Of a DNA stretch of 64,000 nucleotides, positions 33,509 to 42,414 are shown one piece after another. Position 1 is the stretch's first letter. Every line of letters begins with the position of its first letter. The position numbers and the translations under genes were made by a program. Under the pieces are notes generated by a model. It had not been told where the DNA came from and made no database searches. It saw nothing but the letters and a program-made list of their open reading frames with translations. Source of the DNA: Clostridium sp. chh4-2 (GTDB taxonomy: Bacteria; Bacillota; Clostridia; Lachnospirales; Lachnospiraceae); assembly GCF_002899675.1 (NCBI RefSeq), contig NZ_PKUU01000015.1, forward strand, positions 62,001 to 126,000, read 5' to 3'.

Positions 33509-33552
33509 CCGGCCTGACTGTATGCCTGCAATGAACCGCATAAAGTCAGGCC
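33509..33552 (-). terminator. Possible terminator after the DUF3783 gene
   Basis: 10-bp perfect stem (CGGCCTGACT at 33509-33518 with AGTCAGGCCG at 33543-33552) and a 24-nt loop, followed on the minus strand by a T-rich tract. The long loop lowers confidence. Confidence 0.4.
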
Positions 33553-33583
33553 GAAAGAACCGCCTTATAAATATTTAATTTTA

Positions 33584-33997
33584 CTATTCTCTGTTCTCTT
33601 CTTTTGCCTGTGCCTTACCGGACATCATTTCATGCTCTTGTTTGATCTCCTGATACAGCTGGTAAAAGGTCCATTTGCTGTTACTTTCTGTCAAAACCGC
33701 TTTTAAAGCGATCTTTGGAAGCCCTGCTTTTCTGATATTCTGCAGCAGAACATCGATATCCTGTCCGGTAAAATTTTTAAGGACTAATACTTCTTCGTCA
33801 ATTGTGGGAAGCCGGTCTCCGGACTCGCTCTCTTCAAATCCCGGCAGCCCGGCCAGATAACCAACCTGCTGCATCACCTGATCCGGCGCCACATTTTTAA
33901 TACGGATTCCCAGGCGCACAAAAATGCCTTTGAGGATGCTCACCTTTGGGGACTGCTCCGGTGTATAATATAAAACAGTTCTCATCACTGCTGCCAT
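33584..33997 (-). CDS. DUF3783-like small protein
   Basis: 137 residues with AAGGAGA upstream. N-terminal TVLYYTPEQSPKVSILKGIFVRLGIRIKNVAPDQVMQQVGYLAG, then PTIDEEVLVLKNF and LPKIALKAVLTESNSKWTFYQLYQEI, a layout I recognise as DUF3783. Soluble; function unknown. It follows the DUF2284 gene on the same strand, about 80 bp away. Confidence 0.65.
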   Translation of the reverse strand: MAAVMRTVLYYTPEQSPKVSILKGIFVRLGIRIKNVAPDQVMQQVGYLAGLPGFEESESGDRLPTIDEEVLVLKNFTGQDIDVLLQNIRKAGLPKIALKAVLTESNSKWTFYQLYQEIKQEHEMMSGKAQAKEENRE

Positions 33998-34077
33998 TGT
34001 CTGATCTCCTTACTTTTTTAAGATTCCAGTGTAAAAAGGATCTGCCCTGAATCTTTTTAACAGTATATCATGAAATA

Positions 34078-34674
34078 TTATTTCCGCAAGCCCCCGCTTT
34101 CATCCCGGATCAACAAACCGCCTGCTAAAATAAAGTATTCCGGCAGTTTTCCTTCTTCAATCCATAAAAGCTTTTGTTTCAAATATTTTGTTATGGTAAG
34201 GCCTACGTTGCCGCCTAATGATTCGATGGAATACCTCATTTTTCCCGGTTCCCTGCACGGAAGGCCCTGGGGCCTGGTGCAGCCCAAATCCCCGCATTCC
34301 ATACAATGTCCGGCGGACAGAGCGGTGCTTCCCGGATTTTTTGCTTCCAGTTCTGCAAGTTCTTCGCTCATTTTTCCCTTTTCTATGCGCATTACCGCTC
34401 CGGTAATTTCCTGAAGCTGTTGTGGAGTATATTCCACCTGAAGGAGCTCCCGGCTGAATCGGATCTTTCTGGCAAAGAGGTATAAAGTATCGTATCTTTT
34501 CCAATAATCCTCCGGTGAAAAATCAAAGGGCGGGCAGGACCAGGTGGTGTTGTAATTTCTGCATTCTTTGCAGTATTCCAGAAATTCATCGATATTTACG
34601 CAGGTCTCTATATATTCTTTTACGGGTACCTGGGCTTCGTAGCGTTCTATGCTGTATTGTTTTTCCAAATCCAT
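34078..34674 (-). CDS. DUF2284 cysteine-rich (putative metal-binding) protein
   Basis: 198 residues from the ATG at 34674 (AAGGAG, 7 nt spacing). Cysteines in CKECRNYNTTWSCPPF and in HCMECGDLGCTRPQGLPCREPGKMRYSIESLGGNV are the conserved DUF2284 pattern, expected to bind a metal or Fe-S centre. No membrane segment. Function is unassigned. It lies downstream of the araD gene across a short hairpin repeat, and no pathway link is evident. Confidence 0.78.
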   Translation of the reverse strand: MDLEKQYSIERYEAQVPVKEYIETCVNIDEFLEYCKECRNYNTTWSCPPFDFSPEDYWKRYDTLYLFARKIRFSRELLQVEYTPQQLQEITGAVMRIEKGKMSEELAELEAKNPGSTALSAGHCMECGDLGCTRPQGLPCREPGKMRYSIESLGGNVGLTITKYLKQKLLWIEEGKLPEYFILAGGLLIRDESGGLRK

Positions 34675-34689
34675 GGGGGCTCCTTTCAA

Positions 34690-34785
34690 CTAAAGGGTGA
34701 AGGCATTTTCAGAAAAGCCTTCACGTTTTAACTTAAAGGGTGAAGGCTTTTTCGAAAATGACTTCACCCTTTATGTAAATTTTTC
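34690..34785. repeat. Short paired-hairpin repeat, locus 2
   Basis: Two tandem units, both with the GTGAAGGC...GCCTTCAC core, starting TAAAGGGTGAAGG and ending CCCTTTATGTAAAT. The second unit contains the stop codon (34764-34766) and last codons of the araD gene. Same family as 26640, 39006 and 49300. Confidence 0.8.
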
Positions 34786-35468
34786 TGCCCATAATATGCC
34801 CCAGGCCCATGCTTTCTCAAAAAATGCTTATTCTGCATACATTCCGGCGCCGGTTCCGCCTTTGGGTTCAGCATCTCCGTCATAAAATTCATCTTCGCCA
34901 CTTCCTCCAAAACCACCGCATTGTGCACCGCCTCATCCGCATCCTTTCCCCAGGCAAACGGCCCATGGTTTTTACACAGCACCGCCGGAACATAAACAGG
35001 ATTTTTCCCTTTAAACGTCTCAACAATTACAAGGCCGGTATTCTTTTCATACCCATCCTCAATCTCCTCTTCCGTCAGGTTCCTGGCGCATGGGATCTCT
35101 CCATAGAAATAATCCGCATGAGTAGTCCCGTAGCAAGGCAGGCTTCTTCCCGCCTGCGCCCAAGCGGTTGCAGCCGGAGAATGGGTATGTACAATTCCCC
35201 CGATCTCCCCAAATGCTTTATAAAGCTCTAAATGGGTGGCCGTATCCGATGAAGGATTTAAATCCCCCTCTATTTTATTGCCGTCTAAATCCATGACTAC
35301 CATATGTTCGGCTTTTAAAATGCTGTAGTCCACGCCGCTGGGTTTTATCACAAACAAGCCTTTTTCCCTGTCAATACCGCTGACATTTCCCCATGTATAA
35401 GTGATCAGTCCCCTTCTTGGAAGTTCCATATTGGCTTCGTATACCTGTTTTTTCAGTTCTTCTAACAT
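34764..35468 (-). CDS. araD: L-ribulose-5-phosphate 4-epimerase
   Basis: 234 residues from the ATG at 35468 (AGAGGTG upstream). Class II aldolase/adducin fold: [26 protein letters not shown], then the zinc-binding [18 protein letters not shown] and [14 protein letters not shown], plus KNHGPFAWG. It converts L-ribulose-5-phosphate to D-xylulose-5-phosphate. The family normally ends at YYGQ; here six more residues (KNLHKG) and the TGA come from the intergenic hairpin repeat. It forms an operon with the FGGY kinase upstream; no araA isomerase is in the window. Confidence 0.93.
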   Translation of the reverse strand: MLEELKKQVYEANMELPRRGLITYTWGNVSGIDREKGLFVIKPSGVDYSILKAEHMVVMDLDGNKIEGDLNPSSDTATHLELYKAFGEIGGIVHTHSPAATAWAQAGRSLPCYGTTHADYFYGEIPCARNLTEEEIEDGYEKNTGLVIVETFKGKNPVYVPAVLCKNHGPFAWGKDADEAVHNAVVLEEVAKMNFMTEMLNPKAEPAPECMQNKHFLRKHGPGAYYGQKNLHKG

Positions 35469-35527
35469 CAATGAACACCTCTTCTTATTTTTTATCAGCT
35501 GCTTATATTCCTAAATTCTTTCTTCAC

Positions 35528-37135
35528 TCAAGACAAATGATCCACAGCCGCCCGCTCAATCGAAAGACCTTTTGCATACCGGGCGATAAATTGATCGAAA
35601 CCTTCCACATCCACAGGGTCCGGTTCCATACTGGTCCCGCTTTCTCCGGCGAACACCTCTTCTGCCAGGTAATCCACAAGCGTCTGACCCTCTTTTTTCT
35701 CTTTCATATAAGCCGCCAAAAGTGCGATTCCCCAGGCGCCGCCTTCGCCGGCTGTCTCCATCACGGAAACAGGAGCATTCATAGCAGCCGCCATGATTTT
35801 CTGTCCCACGCCTTTTGTCTTAAACAGACCGCCATGGCCGTATACCTTATCTACCTTGATTCCCTCTTCTTTTAAAAGGATATCGAGACCGGTTTTCAGC
35901 GCCCCTAAAGCGGTGAACAGATGAACTCTCATGAAGTTGGACAGATTAAACCGGCTTTCCGGTGTGCGCACAAACAGCGGCCTTCCTTCTTCAAAACCGG
36001 TGATGTGCTCGCCTGAAAAATAGTTGTAAGCCAGAAGTCCTCCGCATTCGGGGTCACCTTCCAACGCCTTTTGATACAGCACGGAAAACAGCCGGTCCTT
36101 GTCCATTTTCATGCCAAATGACTCCGTAACTTCCTGGAACAAAGAAATCCAGGCATTCAGATCCGACGTGCAGTTGTTGCAGTGAACCATTGCCACGGGA
36201 TCTCCGGACGGCGTTGTCACAAGATCGATTTCCGGGTGAACCTTTGACAACTCTTTTTCCAGAACGATCATAGCAAATACGGATGTTCCGGCAGATACAT
36301 TGCCTGTTCGTACAGCCACGCTATTGGTGGCCGCCATTCCGGTTCCCGCGTCTCCTTCCGGCGGACACAGGGGGATTCCCGGCTGTAATCGTCCGGAACT
36401 GTCTAAAAGCACGGCTCCTGCTTCTGTCAGCGTCCCCGCCTGTTCTCCGGCTGTTAATACCTTGGGGAAAATGTCTTCCAAACGCCAGGAAAGTCCATTT
36501 GCCTCAACCAGCTGGTCAAACTGGTTCACCATGCTGGAGTAATAGGTTCCTGTGGACGGATCGATCGGAAACATGCCGGATGCTTCCCCCACTCCCAGCA
36601 CCTTTTGGCCGGTCATTTTCCAGTGAACATAACCAGCAAGCGTGGTTTGGAAATGGATATCGGATACGTGCATTTCCCCGTTCAGCATAGCCTGATACAG
36701 GTGGGCAATGCTCCATCTCTGAGGAATCGGGTAATGAAACAGCCGGGTCAATTTTTCCGATGCTTCCTCCGTTATGGTGTTTCTCCAGGTGCGGAACGGC
36801 ACCAGCAGATTATCGTCTCTGTCAAATACCATGTATCCGTGCATCATCGCACTGAAGCCAATGGAACCAATGGTTGTGAGCTCTGTTTTATACAGCTCCT
36901 CCACTTCTCCCGCCATTGCGCTGTAACTGTTCCTGATTCCCGTCCAGATGTCCTCCAGACTGTAGGTCCAGATATGATCCTCATACCGGTTTTCCCAGTC
37001 GTGGCTGCCCGATGCGATAGGCGTGTGATCCGGCCCTGTGAGCACCGCTTTGATTCTGGTGGAGCCCAGCTCAATACCAAGGGAAGTGCGCCCCTCCCGG
37101 ATCGCTTTTACTAATTCTTCTCTGTTAAGTCCCAT
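35528..37135 (-). CDS. FGGY-family carbohydrate kinase (ribulokinase-like)
   Basis: 535 residues. The N-lobe opens [23 protein letters not shown] (phosphate-binding loop) and has [13 protein letters not shown]. The C-lobe has [20 protein letters not shown] and [24 protein letters not shown]-site features. It is longer than xylulokinase and close to ribulokinase length. With araD 59 bp downstream, phosphorylation of L-ribulose is the natural reading. The upstream 37.3-kb palindrome separates it from the divergent deacetylase gene. Confidence 0.88.
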   Translation of the reverse strand: MGLNREELVKAIREGRTSLGIELGSTRIKAVLTGPDHTPIASGSHDWENRYEDHIWTYSLEDIWTGIRNSYSAMAGEVEELYKTELTTIGSIGFSAMMHGYMVFDRDDNLLVPFRTWRNTITEEASEKLTRLFHYPIPQRWSIAHLYQAMLNGEMHVSDIHFQTTLAGYVHWKMTGQKVLGVGEASGMFPIDPSTGTYYSSMVNQFDQLVEANGLSWRLEDIFPKVLTAGEQAGTLTEAGAVLLDSSGRLQPGIPLCPPEGDAGTGMAATNSVAVRTGNVSAGTSVFAMIVLEKELSKVHPEIDLVTTPSGDPVAMVHCNNCTSDLNAWISLFQEVTESFGMKMDKDRLFSVLYQKALEGDPECGGLLAYNYFSGEHITGFEEGRPLFVRTPESRFNLSNFMRVHLFTALGALKTGLDILLKEEGIKVDKVYGHGGLFKTKGVGQKIMAAAMNAPVSVMETAGEGGAWGIALLAAYMKEKKEGQTLVDYLAEEVFAGESGTSMEPDPVDVEGFDQFIARYAKGLSIERAAVDHLS

Positions 37136-37258
37136 AAAATGTTCCTCCCGTCATTTATATTCAGTAATTTTCAAACAGCTCTGTAACATCCCATATTATA
37201 TTAAGTCTATCGTAACTCTTTCCAGTTGTACAGCACCTTTCTCAATTTTCTGACCGGC

Positions 37259-37560
37259 CGGACTGTTGTTATTAGTTACAGCCCCTGCGGCCCCTGCCGT
37301 CCGTTCCGGTTTGGGCAGTTTGCAGGATCTTTCCTGTGACTTTGCAGGGTATTAGCAATTCTTAACGCGCAGAATTTTTCGTTCAAGGGAAATGTCCACT
37401 TGTTTGAGCGGAGCGAGTTTGGACATTTCCCTTGGTTTTTAGAAAAATCCTGCACGTTTAGAAGTGCTTATACCCGAAACCGGAACAGGAAAGATCCTGC
37501 AAACTGCCCAAACCGGAACGGACGGCAGAGGCCGCAGGGGCTGTAAATAGTAACGGACTG
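37259..37560. mobile_element. Long palindromic element P1 with 7-bp target duplications
   Basis: Outer arms 37278-37336 and 37486-37544 are near-perfect complements, extending more weakly to 37269/37553. Nested inner arms pair 37385-37398 with 37420-37433 around a TGAGCGGAGCGAGTT tip (37405-37419). CGGACTG occurs on both sides (37259-37265; 37554-37560), as a target-site duplication would. No open frame. It fills the gap between the divergent FGGY kinase and deacetylase genes. Confidence 0.7.
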
Positions 37561-37766
37561 CTGTTGGAAATAAAAACTTAACCTTCTATGTTCTATAATT
37601 TTTTCTTCTTTTATGGTAAACTTAATAGGCTTTCATAATTCTTATTCTGTTAAATCCATAGCCTTTGGATTTTAATTTTTTAATTGAAACAAAACCGATA
37701 ATTCATACGTCTAATTTATATAATGAGCATTTAATATACACATTTGATAAAACGGGAGATCTTAAA

Positions 37767-39002
37767 ATGACGGAAAATACAAAAAATAAAAAAGCACCCG
37801 GGAAAAAGCCGAAAACGCCTTCCCGCACATCCGCCAAAGCGCGGGAAAAAAAGATGCGCGAGGAACGGATGAAGGGCACGCTGCTCTTCGGCCTGAAACT
37901 GGTCATCGTTCTGGCGCTGGTCGCAGGCGCTGTCCATGCATTTCCCTATGCAAAAGGAATATACAAAAACAATCAAAGCCGGGAACTTTCGGCCAATGCG
38001 GACGGCAGCTTTTTGCCGGAAAGCACGCTTCCTGACGATATAGAGAATTCCCAGCCTCAGACTGCCTTGTCCTCTGACGAAACTTCGCCGTCAAAGCCTT
38101 CTTCCAAACCGGAGACAGAAAAAGCATCGTCAAAGGCGTCAAAAGCTGAAACTTCGTCTGAACCGTCCTCTGACGAGACTGTAGCTGTAAAAGTGGATGC
38201 CCTTGATCCCAATGCCCCGACTCCGGTTTTGGATACTCCGGTTCCGCCGCAAGCCCAGATCGCACCGGAAGCGCCGATCGCTCCGGAAGCGCCAACCGCT
38301 CCGGAAGCCCAGAACATTGCCCCTCAGGCGGAAACAGTGGAAAATACCGTTCAGCCGCCGGAGCTTCACAGCATATTATCACCCGGAACGGTGGACAGTT
38401 CTAAACCGATGATCGCATTTACCTTTGATGACGGGCCTTATACAAAAGTGGATAAGAGGATATTGGATGTTTTGGAATCTAATGGAGGACGGGCTACATT
38501 TTTCATCGTCGGCAGCCGTGTAGATGATTATAAAGAAACACTGACCCGGATTTATACCACCGGTTCTGAGATTGGAAACCATACTTACAATCATAAAAAC
38601 CTGGAAAAACTCCCCCCGGAAGAGGTGCTGGCCCAGATAGAGATGACCAATGATGCGGTTGAGGCCGTAACCGGCTACCGTCCAAAACTGGTCCGGGTGC
38701 CTTACGGCGCTTATCAGGGACAGGTGGCCGAACTGGTCAATTACCCGATTATTCAATGGAATGTGGATACGGAAGACTGGAAGAATAAGGATAAAGCGTC
38801 CGCGCTGGCATCCATTCTCTCCCATGCGAAAGACGGAAATATCATTCTGATGCACGATCTGTATCCCAGCACCGCGGAAGCATTTGAAGAAGCGGTTCCA
38901 CAGCTGATTGCACAGGGGTTTCAGCTGGTGACCGTAAGCGAAATGTATGCGGCAAAGGGAATTGGGATGGAACCTGGGAAGGTATACTTTAATATTAGGT
39001 GA
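37767..39002 (+). CDS. Membrane-anchored polysaccharide deacetylase (NodB/PgdA-like)
   Basis: 411 residues from the ATG at 37767 (GGGAG 8 nt upstream); an open frame to 37665 has no site. A basic cytoplasmic tail (rich in KK, RR) precedes one membrane segment at about residues 37-56, then a long Ser/Glu/Pro linker with APEAPIAPEAPTAPEA repeats. The C-terminal NodB domain (about 205-405) has TFDDGPYT (metal Asp), SEIGNHTYNH (two metal His), RVPYGAY, NVDTEDW and IILMHD. It would de-N-acetylate peptidoglycan or another surface glycan, a common lysozyme-resistance change. Confidence 0.92.
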   Translation: MTENTKNKKAPGKKPKTPSRTSAKAREKKMREERMKGTLLFGLKLVIVLALVAGAVHAFPYAKGIYKNNQSRELSANADGSFLPESTLPDDIENSQPQTALSSDETSPSKPSSKPETEKASSKASKAETSSEPSSDETVAVKVDALDPNAPTPVLDTPVPPQAQIAPEAPIAPEAPTAPEAQNIAPQAETVENTVQPPELHSILSPGTVDSSKPMIAFTFDDGPYTKVDKRILDVLESNGGRATFFIVGSRVDDYKETLTRIYTTGSEIGNHTYNHKNLEKLPPEEVLAQIEMTNDAVEAVTGYRPKLVRVPYGAYQGQVAELVNYPIIQWNVDTEDWKNKDKASALASILSHAKDGNIILMHDLYPSTAEAFEEAVPQLIAQGFQLVTVSEMYAAKGIGMEPGKVYFNIR

Positions 39003-39005
39003 TTT

Positions 39006-39101
39006 TTTACATCAAGCGTGAAGGCTTTTTCAGAAAAGCCTTCACGTTTTACGTTAAATCGTCAAGGCATTTCCGGAAAAGCCTTGAGGTTTGATGTAAA
39101 T
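39006..39101. repeat. Short paired-hairpin repeat, locus 3
   Basis: The best-preserved full unit: it opens TTTTACATCAAGCGTGAAGG, contains two hairpins, and closes CCTTGAGGTTTGATGTAAAT, so the ends are inverted copies of each other. It lies between convergent genes ending at 39002 and 39103. Confidence 0.8.
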
Positions 39102-39102
39102 C

Positions 39103-39405
39103 TCACTCGTTATATCTCGCCCCATATCTCGCCAGCCCTAAAAGCAGTCCATAATAGATCACAGACACCGGCACACAGCAAACCAACACCATGAACATAC
39201 GGAAAATGCCTTTCAATCCTGTAACAAAGTGCAGGGCCTGCGGCAGCGTCACTTTATCGTAAACCATGCCGGTCAATGCCGGAGCCTGATGAATTAAGTA
39301 TGCCATAACAAGGGCTCCCGCCATAATAACCGCAAATACCGCAATTAAAATGATTGCCACACATGCGTATTCTTTGCGGCTGATTTCTTTTACCTCATTT
39401 CCCAT
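39103..39405 (-). CDS. Small hypothetical membrane protein
   Basis: 100 residues, TAGGAGG upstream. Two hydrophobic segments (about 15-38 and 69-88) are separated by a loop with KVTLPQALHFVTGLKG. The N-terminus is charged (NEVKEISRKEY). No family recognised. It stands alone between the deacetylase and the LysR gene. Confidence 0.65.
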   Translation of the reverse strand: MGNEVKEISRKEYACVAIILIAVFAVIMAGALVMAYLIHQAPALTGMVYDKVTLPQALHFVTGLKGIFRMFMVLVCCVPVSVIYYGLLLGLARYGARYNE

Positions 39406-39504
39406 AATATTATCCTCCTATCAACTTGATATAGGAAAATTCTATTACCGGTTTATGACTAAATTATGAATTTTGCCATTAAGGAATCGTTAAGGTTGAA
39501 ACGT

Positions 39505-39574
39505 GACAGGCGGACACGGGATATCCCCCCTCCGGCCCGGCCCCATACCCAAAGCCAAGAACGAACCGCCGCCT
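39505..39574. repeat. Solo arm related to palindromic element P5
   Basis: GGCGGACACGGGATAT, CCTCCGGC and CCCAAAGCCAAGAACGAACC occur in the same order as one arm of the 62.7-kb palindrome, with divergence and no partner arm nearby. It reads as a decayed or half element next to the LysR gene's 3' end. Confidence 0.6.
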
Positions 39575-40487
39575 AAAATAACCCGTTATATTTGGGAATC
39601 GGGTAATCCAATTCATAGCATTTACATAAGTTAATAAAGCTCTGAATCGATTTGGACAGCAGTTTATCTCTGTGATAAACGATGTAAAAGCAACGTTTAA
39701 ACTCAATTCCCTCCACTTCCGCCATGTAGATCATTCCCTTTTTCAAAGGGCCTGACACCATGCGTCTGGGCACTACGGAGATGCCCAGGCCGTGAATCAC
39801 CGCATTCACAAGTGCGGTGGTGCTCATCGCTTCCCACATGGGGGTTATGGACATATTATTGACGGCCATGACCTGTTCAAACACTTCCCTGGTTCCGCTT
39901 CCGTGTTCTCTCAGAAGGAAACGGTGCTTCTTAAACTCTTCCTTGGTCATCGTCTGACCGGAATAAAACGGCTGACGGGCAGGTGTGATAACAGCCAGCG
40001 TATCTTCCATATAGGCTTCCGCGATCAGATTTTCCTGGTGTACCGAGCTTTCATTTAAAACAAAATCCAATTCATTGTTCAGCAATTTCTGTTCCAACGT
40101 ATCCGAAGTGTCGATCAAAACCCTTACATCTACATTGGGGTATGATTTATTAAACGCTTCCACATAGTTTGCCATGAACTGTGATCCGATGGTGATGCTG
40201 GCCCCAATTCTCAAAATCCCAAAAGAATCCCAATTTTTAAGCCCTTTTTCCATATCGTCAAACAGAGTTGAGATGCGCAGCGCGTATTCTCTGAATTGTT
40301 TGCCGGCCTCGGTTATGTACAGGCGCTTTCCGATACGGTCAAATAAGTTTACGCCATAGTATTTTTCAATCTCTTTTATGGCCAGCGTAACTGCCGGCTG
40401 GGCCATATACAGTTTTTCTGCCGCCTTGGTCAGATTGTTTCCGCACTCACAGACGGATAGAAATATGTGAACATGCCGAATCGTCAT
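39573..40487 (-). CDS. LysR-family transcriptional regulator
   Basis: 304 residues with GGGAGG upstream. HTH: TIRHVHIFLSVCECGNNLTKAAEKLYMAQPAVTLAIKEIE in two parts. The effector domain starts GILRIGASITIGSQFMANYVEAF. This is the CysL/CbbR-like group. It is divergent from the small-protein/chromate-transporter operon, with about 210 bp between, so it is a candidate regulator of that operon. The 3' end abuts a solo palindrome arm. Confidence 0.9.
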   Translation of the reverse strand: MTIRHVHIFLSVCECGNNLTKAAEKLYMAQPAVTLAIKEIEKYYGVNLFDRIGKRLYITEAGKQFREYALRISTLFDDMEKGLKNWDSFGILRIGASITIGSQFMANYVEAFNKSYPNVDVRVLIDTSDTLEQKLLNNELDFVLNESSVHQENLIAEAYMEDTLAVITPARQPFYSGQTMTKEEFKKHRFLLREHGSGTREVFEQVMAVNNMSITPMWEAMSTTALVNAVIHGLGISVVPRRMVSGPLKKGMIYMAEVEGIEFKRCFYIVYHRDKLLSKSIQSFINLCKCYELDYPIPKYNGLF

Positions 40488-40576
40488 AGTCCGCCTCCCT
40501 ATATAATAAAAACGTTATGTTTATTATATGATTATATTATTTTTTTTATATACGCACAAGTGATATATTGAAGTTA

Positions 40577-40675
40577 AGAAGAAGTGCTCATATCCGAAAC
40601 CCAAACCGGAAAGGTTCTGCAAACTGCCGGAACCTGAACGGGCGGCAAAGACCGCCGGGGATATGAACAACAACG
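40577..40675. repeat. Solo arm related to palindromic element P1
   Basis: GAAGTGCTCATATCCGAAAC, then CTGCAAACTGCC and a GGCGGCA..G.CCGC.GGG stretch, follow the right arm of the 37.3-kb element in order, without a complementary left arm. It occupies the divergent promoter gap between the LysR gene and the operon at 40701. Confidence 0.6.
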
Positions 40676-40700
40676 CGATTCATCCATGAGGAGGGAGATT

Positions 40701-41216
40701 ATGAATTACTACATTCATTTTGGAAAGCTGTATCTGCGAAAGAAAAATCAACAGGAAATCTGTTTGTGTTACATCAAAGGGCCGTTTTATTCCACAAATA
40801 AAACCATAATTTCTTCCAAAGACAACTCCATTTTAAAAGCGGAAATTGAACAGAAACAAAAGGACGGGAAATTGGACAGCAGGAAATATCTGCTGAAAGA
40901 CGAGGCAGATCACATCATCGCGGAAGGCCATCCGGAATATGCGGAAGGCGCCGATCCTTGGCCCGTTTCTCATGCGCCCCGTGTTAACCGCCTACACATC
41001 AATATGCAGGATTCGACTTACGAACTGAAAATGCTGAACAGCCAGAATTTTGTGATGAAAGACCAAAAAGACTGCAGCGTGATGGAAATCATTCACAATG
41101 ACATCGGCGGCGGATGGAATACGGTTATCTATAAAGATTTTGATTCCTGCATTGTCATGGGAATGTTCGTCTTCTGCCGGTTCCTGGATAAAGAAAATGA
41201 ATTTATGGTTGTTTAG
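40701..41216 (+). CDS. Hypothetical protein, possibly tubby/LURP-one-like fold
   Basis: 171 residues from the ATG at 40701, with GAGGGAG just upstream. Soluble, alternating beta-type stretches (KLYLRKKNQQEICLCYIK; RLHINMQDSTYELKML; NTVIYKDFDSCIVMGMFVFC), loosely like tubby C-terminal/LURP-one proteins that bind membranes. The resemblance is weak. It lies 22 bp before the first chromate-transporter half, so it probably belongs to that operon. Confidence 0.55.
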   Translation: MNYYIHFGKLYLRKKNQQEICLCYIKGPFYSTNKTIISSKDNSILKAEIEQKQKDGKLDSRKYLLKDEADHIIAEGHPEYAEGADPWPVSHAPRVNRLHINMQDSTYELKMLNSQNFVMKDQKDCSVMEIIHNDIGGGWNTVIYKDFDSCIVMGMFVFCRFLDKENEFMVV

Positions 41217-41238
41217 AAAGAATAAAGGGTAAACAAAA

Positions 41239-41808
41239 ATGGAAAAACATATTTTAAGAAAACTGTTCTTATCGACTTTATATCTGAGTGCATTTACATT
41301 TGGCGGCGGTTACGTAATCGTCACACTGTTGAAAAATAAATTCGTGGATGACCTGCACTGGATTGACGAAGAGGAAATGATGGATTTAGTTGCGATCGCC
41401 CAGTCTTCGCCCGGAGCAATTGCAGTGAACGGGGCGATTGTGGTCGGCTACAAACTGGCCGGTTTACCAGGAATCAGCTGTGCAATATTAGGAGCGATCA
41501 TACCGCCGTTTCTGATCCTGACTATCGTATCATTTTTCTACACCGCATTTAAATCCAATTTCTTCATTCAAGCTTTGTTAAATGGAATGCGGTCCGGGGT
41601 TGGCGCAGTCATCATCTCGGTAGTATATGATATGGGAAGCAGCGTCACAAAAACAAGAGACCCCATTTTACTGGTCATCATGGCCGCCGCATTTATCGCC
41701 AATTACTACGCCAAAGTAAATGTTATCTTTATCATACTTCTGGTCGCACTTTTAGGAGTCGTCCGCACACTATACCGTGAACATAAAAGGGGAGGGGTAC
41801 CGTCATGA
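41239..41808 (+). CDS. chrA: Chromate transporter family protein, first half
   Basis: 189 residues. The CHR-domain signature is near the N-terminus: TLYLSAFTFGGGYVIVTLL, then EEEMMDLVAIAQSSPGAIAVNGAIVVGYKLAGLPG. About five to six membrane segments. Half-size CHR proteins work as pairs, and the next gene is the partner, overlapping by 4 bp (ATGA). They export chromate in some bacteria; in gut anaerobes the substrate may be another anion such as sulfate. Confidence 0.9.
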   Translation: MEKHILRKLFLSTLYLSAFTFGGGYVIVTLLKNKFVDDLHWIDEEEMMDLVAIAQSSPGAIAVNGAIVVGYKLAGLPGISCAILGAIIPPFLILTIVSFFYTAFKSNFFIQALLNGMRSGVGAVIISVVYDMGSSVTKTRDPILLVIMAAAFIANYYAKVNVIFIILLVALLGVVRTLYREHKRGGVPS

Positions 41809-42377
41809 CCTATATCAGACTTTTTTTAGCATTTCTTCAAATCGGCGCCTTCAGTTTCGGAGGCGGTTACGCCGCCATGCCCCTGATTCAGGCACAGGTA
41901 ATTGATAAATATCACTGGCTCACAATGACCGATTTTACGGATTTAATCACTATCGCCGAGATGACCCCGGGCCCTATCGCAGTGAACTCCGCAACCTTTG
42001 TGGGCAATCAGATCGCCGGTATTCCGGGCGGGCTTATCGCAACGCTGGGGTGCATTCTGCCATCCTGCATATTCGTAACGATTCTCGCCAAAATCTATAC
42101 AAAATACAGGGATTTAACCTTAATGCAGGGCGTCCTGGAATCCCTGCGCCCAGCCGTTGTCGCCATGATCCTGACAGCTGGCATTACGATCCTGATTCCC
42201 GCCTTTTTTTCCAGCGGACATATCGGATTCCTGAGCGGAAACTTCCAGCTCAGGCCGGTTATCTACTTTATCGGCGCGGTAATCCTTCTGCGCAAATGGA
42301 AAACCGATCCCATTAAAGTTATGGTCTCCTGCGGAATTGTAGAAGTAATCTATCAAAGCGCGGTCAGTTTCCTCTAA
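41805..42377 (+). CDS. chrA: Chromate transporter family protein, second half
   Basis: 190 residues, GGGGAGGGG upstream inside the previous gene. CHR motif AFLQIGAFSFGGGYAAMPLI, then DLITIAEMTPGPIAVNSATFVGNQIAGIPG. About six hydrophobic segments. It pairs with the preceding half. Its last codons and stop lie within a perfect 13-bp hairpin. Confidence 0.9.
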   Translation: MTYIRLFLAFLQIGAFSFGGGYAAMPLIQAQVIDKYHWLTMTDFTDLITIAEMTPGPIAVNSATFVGNQIAGIPGGLIATLGCILPSCIFVTILAKIYTKYRDLTLMQGVLESLRPAVVAMILTAGITILIPAFFSSGHIGFLSGNFQLRPVIYFIGAVILLRKWKTDPIKVMVSCGIVEVIYQSAVSFL

Positions 42378-42388
42378 ACTGACCGCGC
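42358..42388 (+). terminator. Hairpin overlapping the chrA stop codon
   Basis: GCGCGGTCAGTTT (42358-42370) pairs perfectly with 42376-42388 around a 5-nt loop; the TAA at 42375-42377 is at the loop edge. The following CGGCTTT is only weakly T-rich. Confidence 0.6.
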
Positions 42389-42414
42389 CGGCTTTCATCC
42401 ACAAACTTACATTT

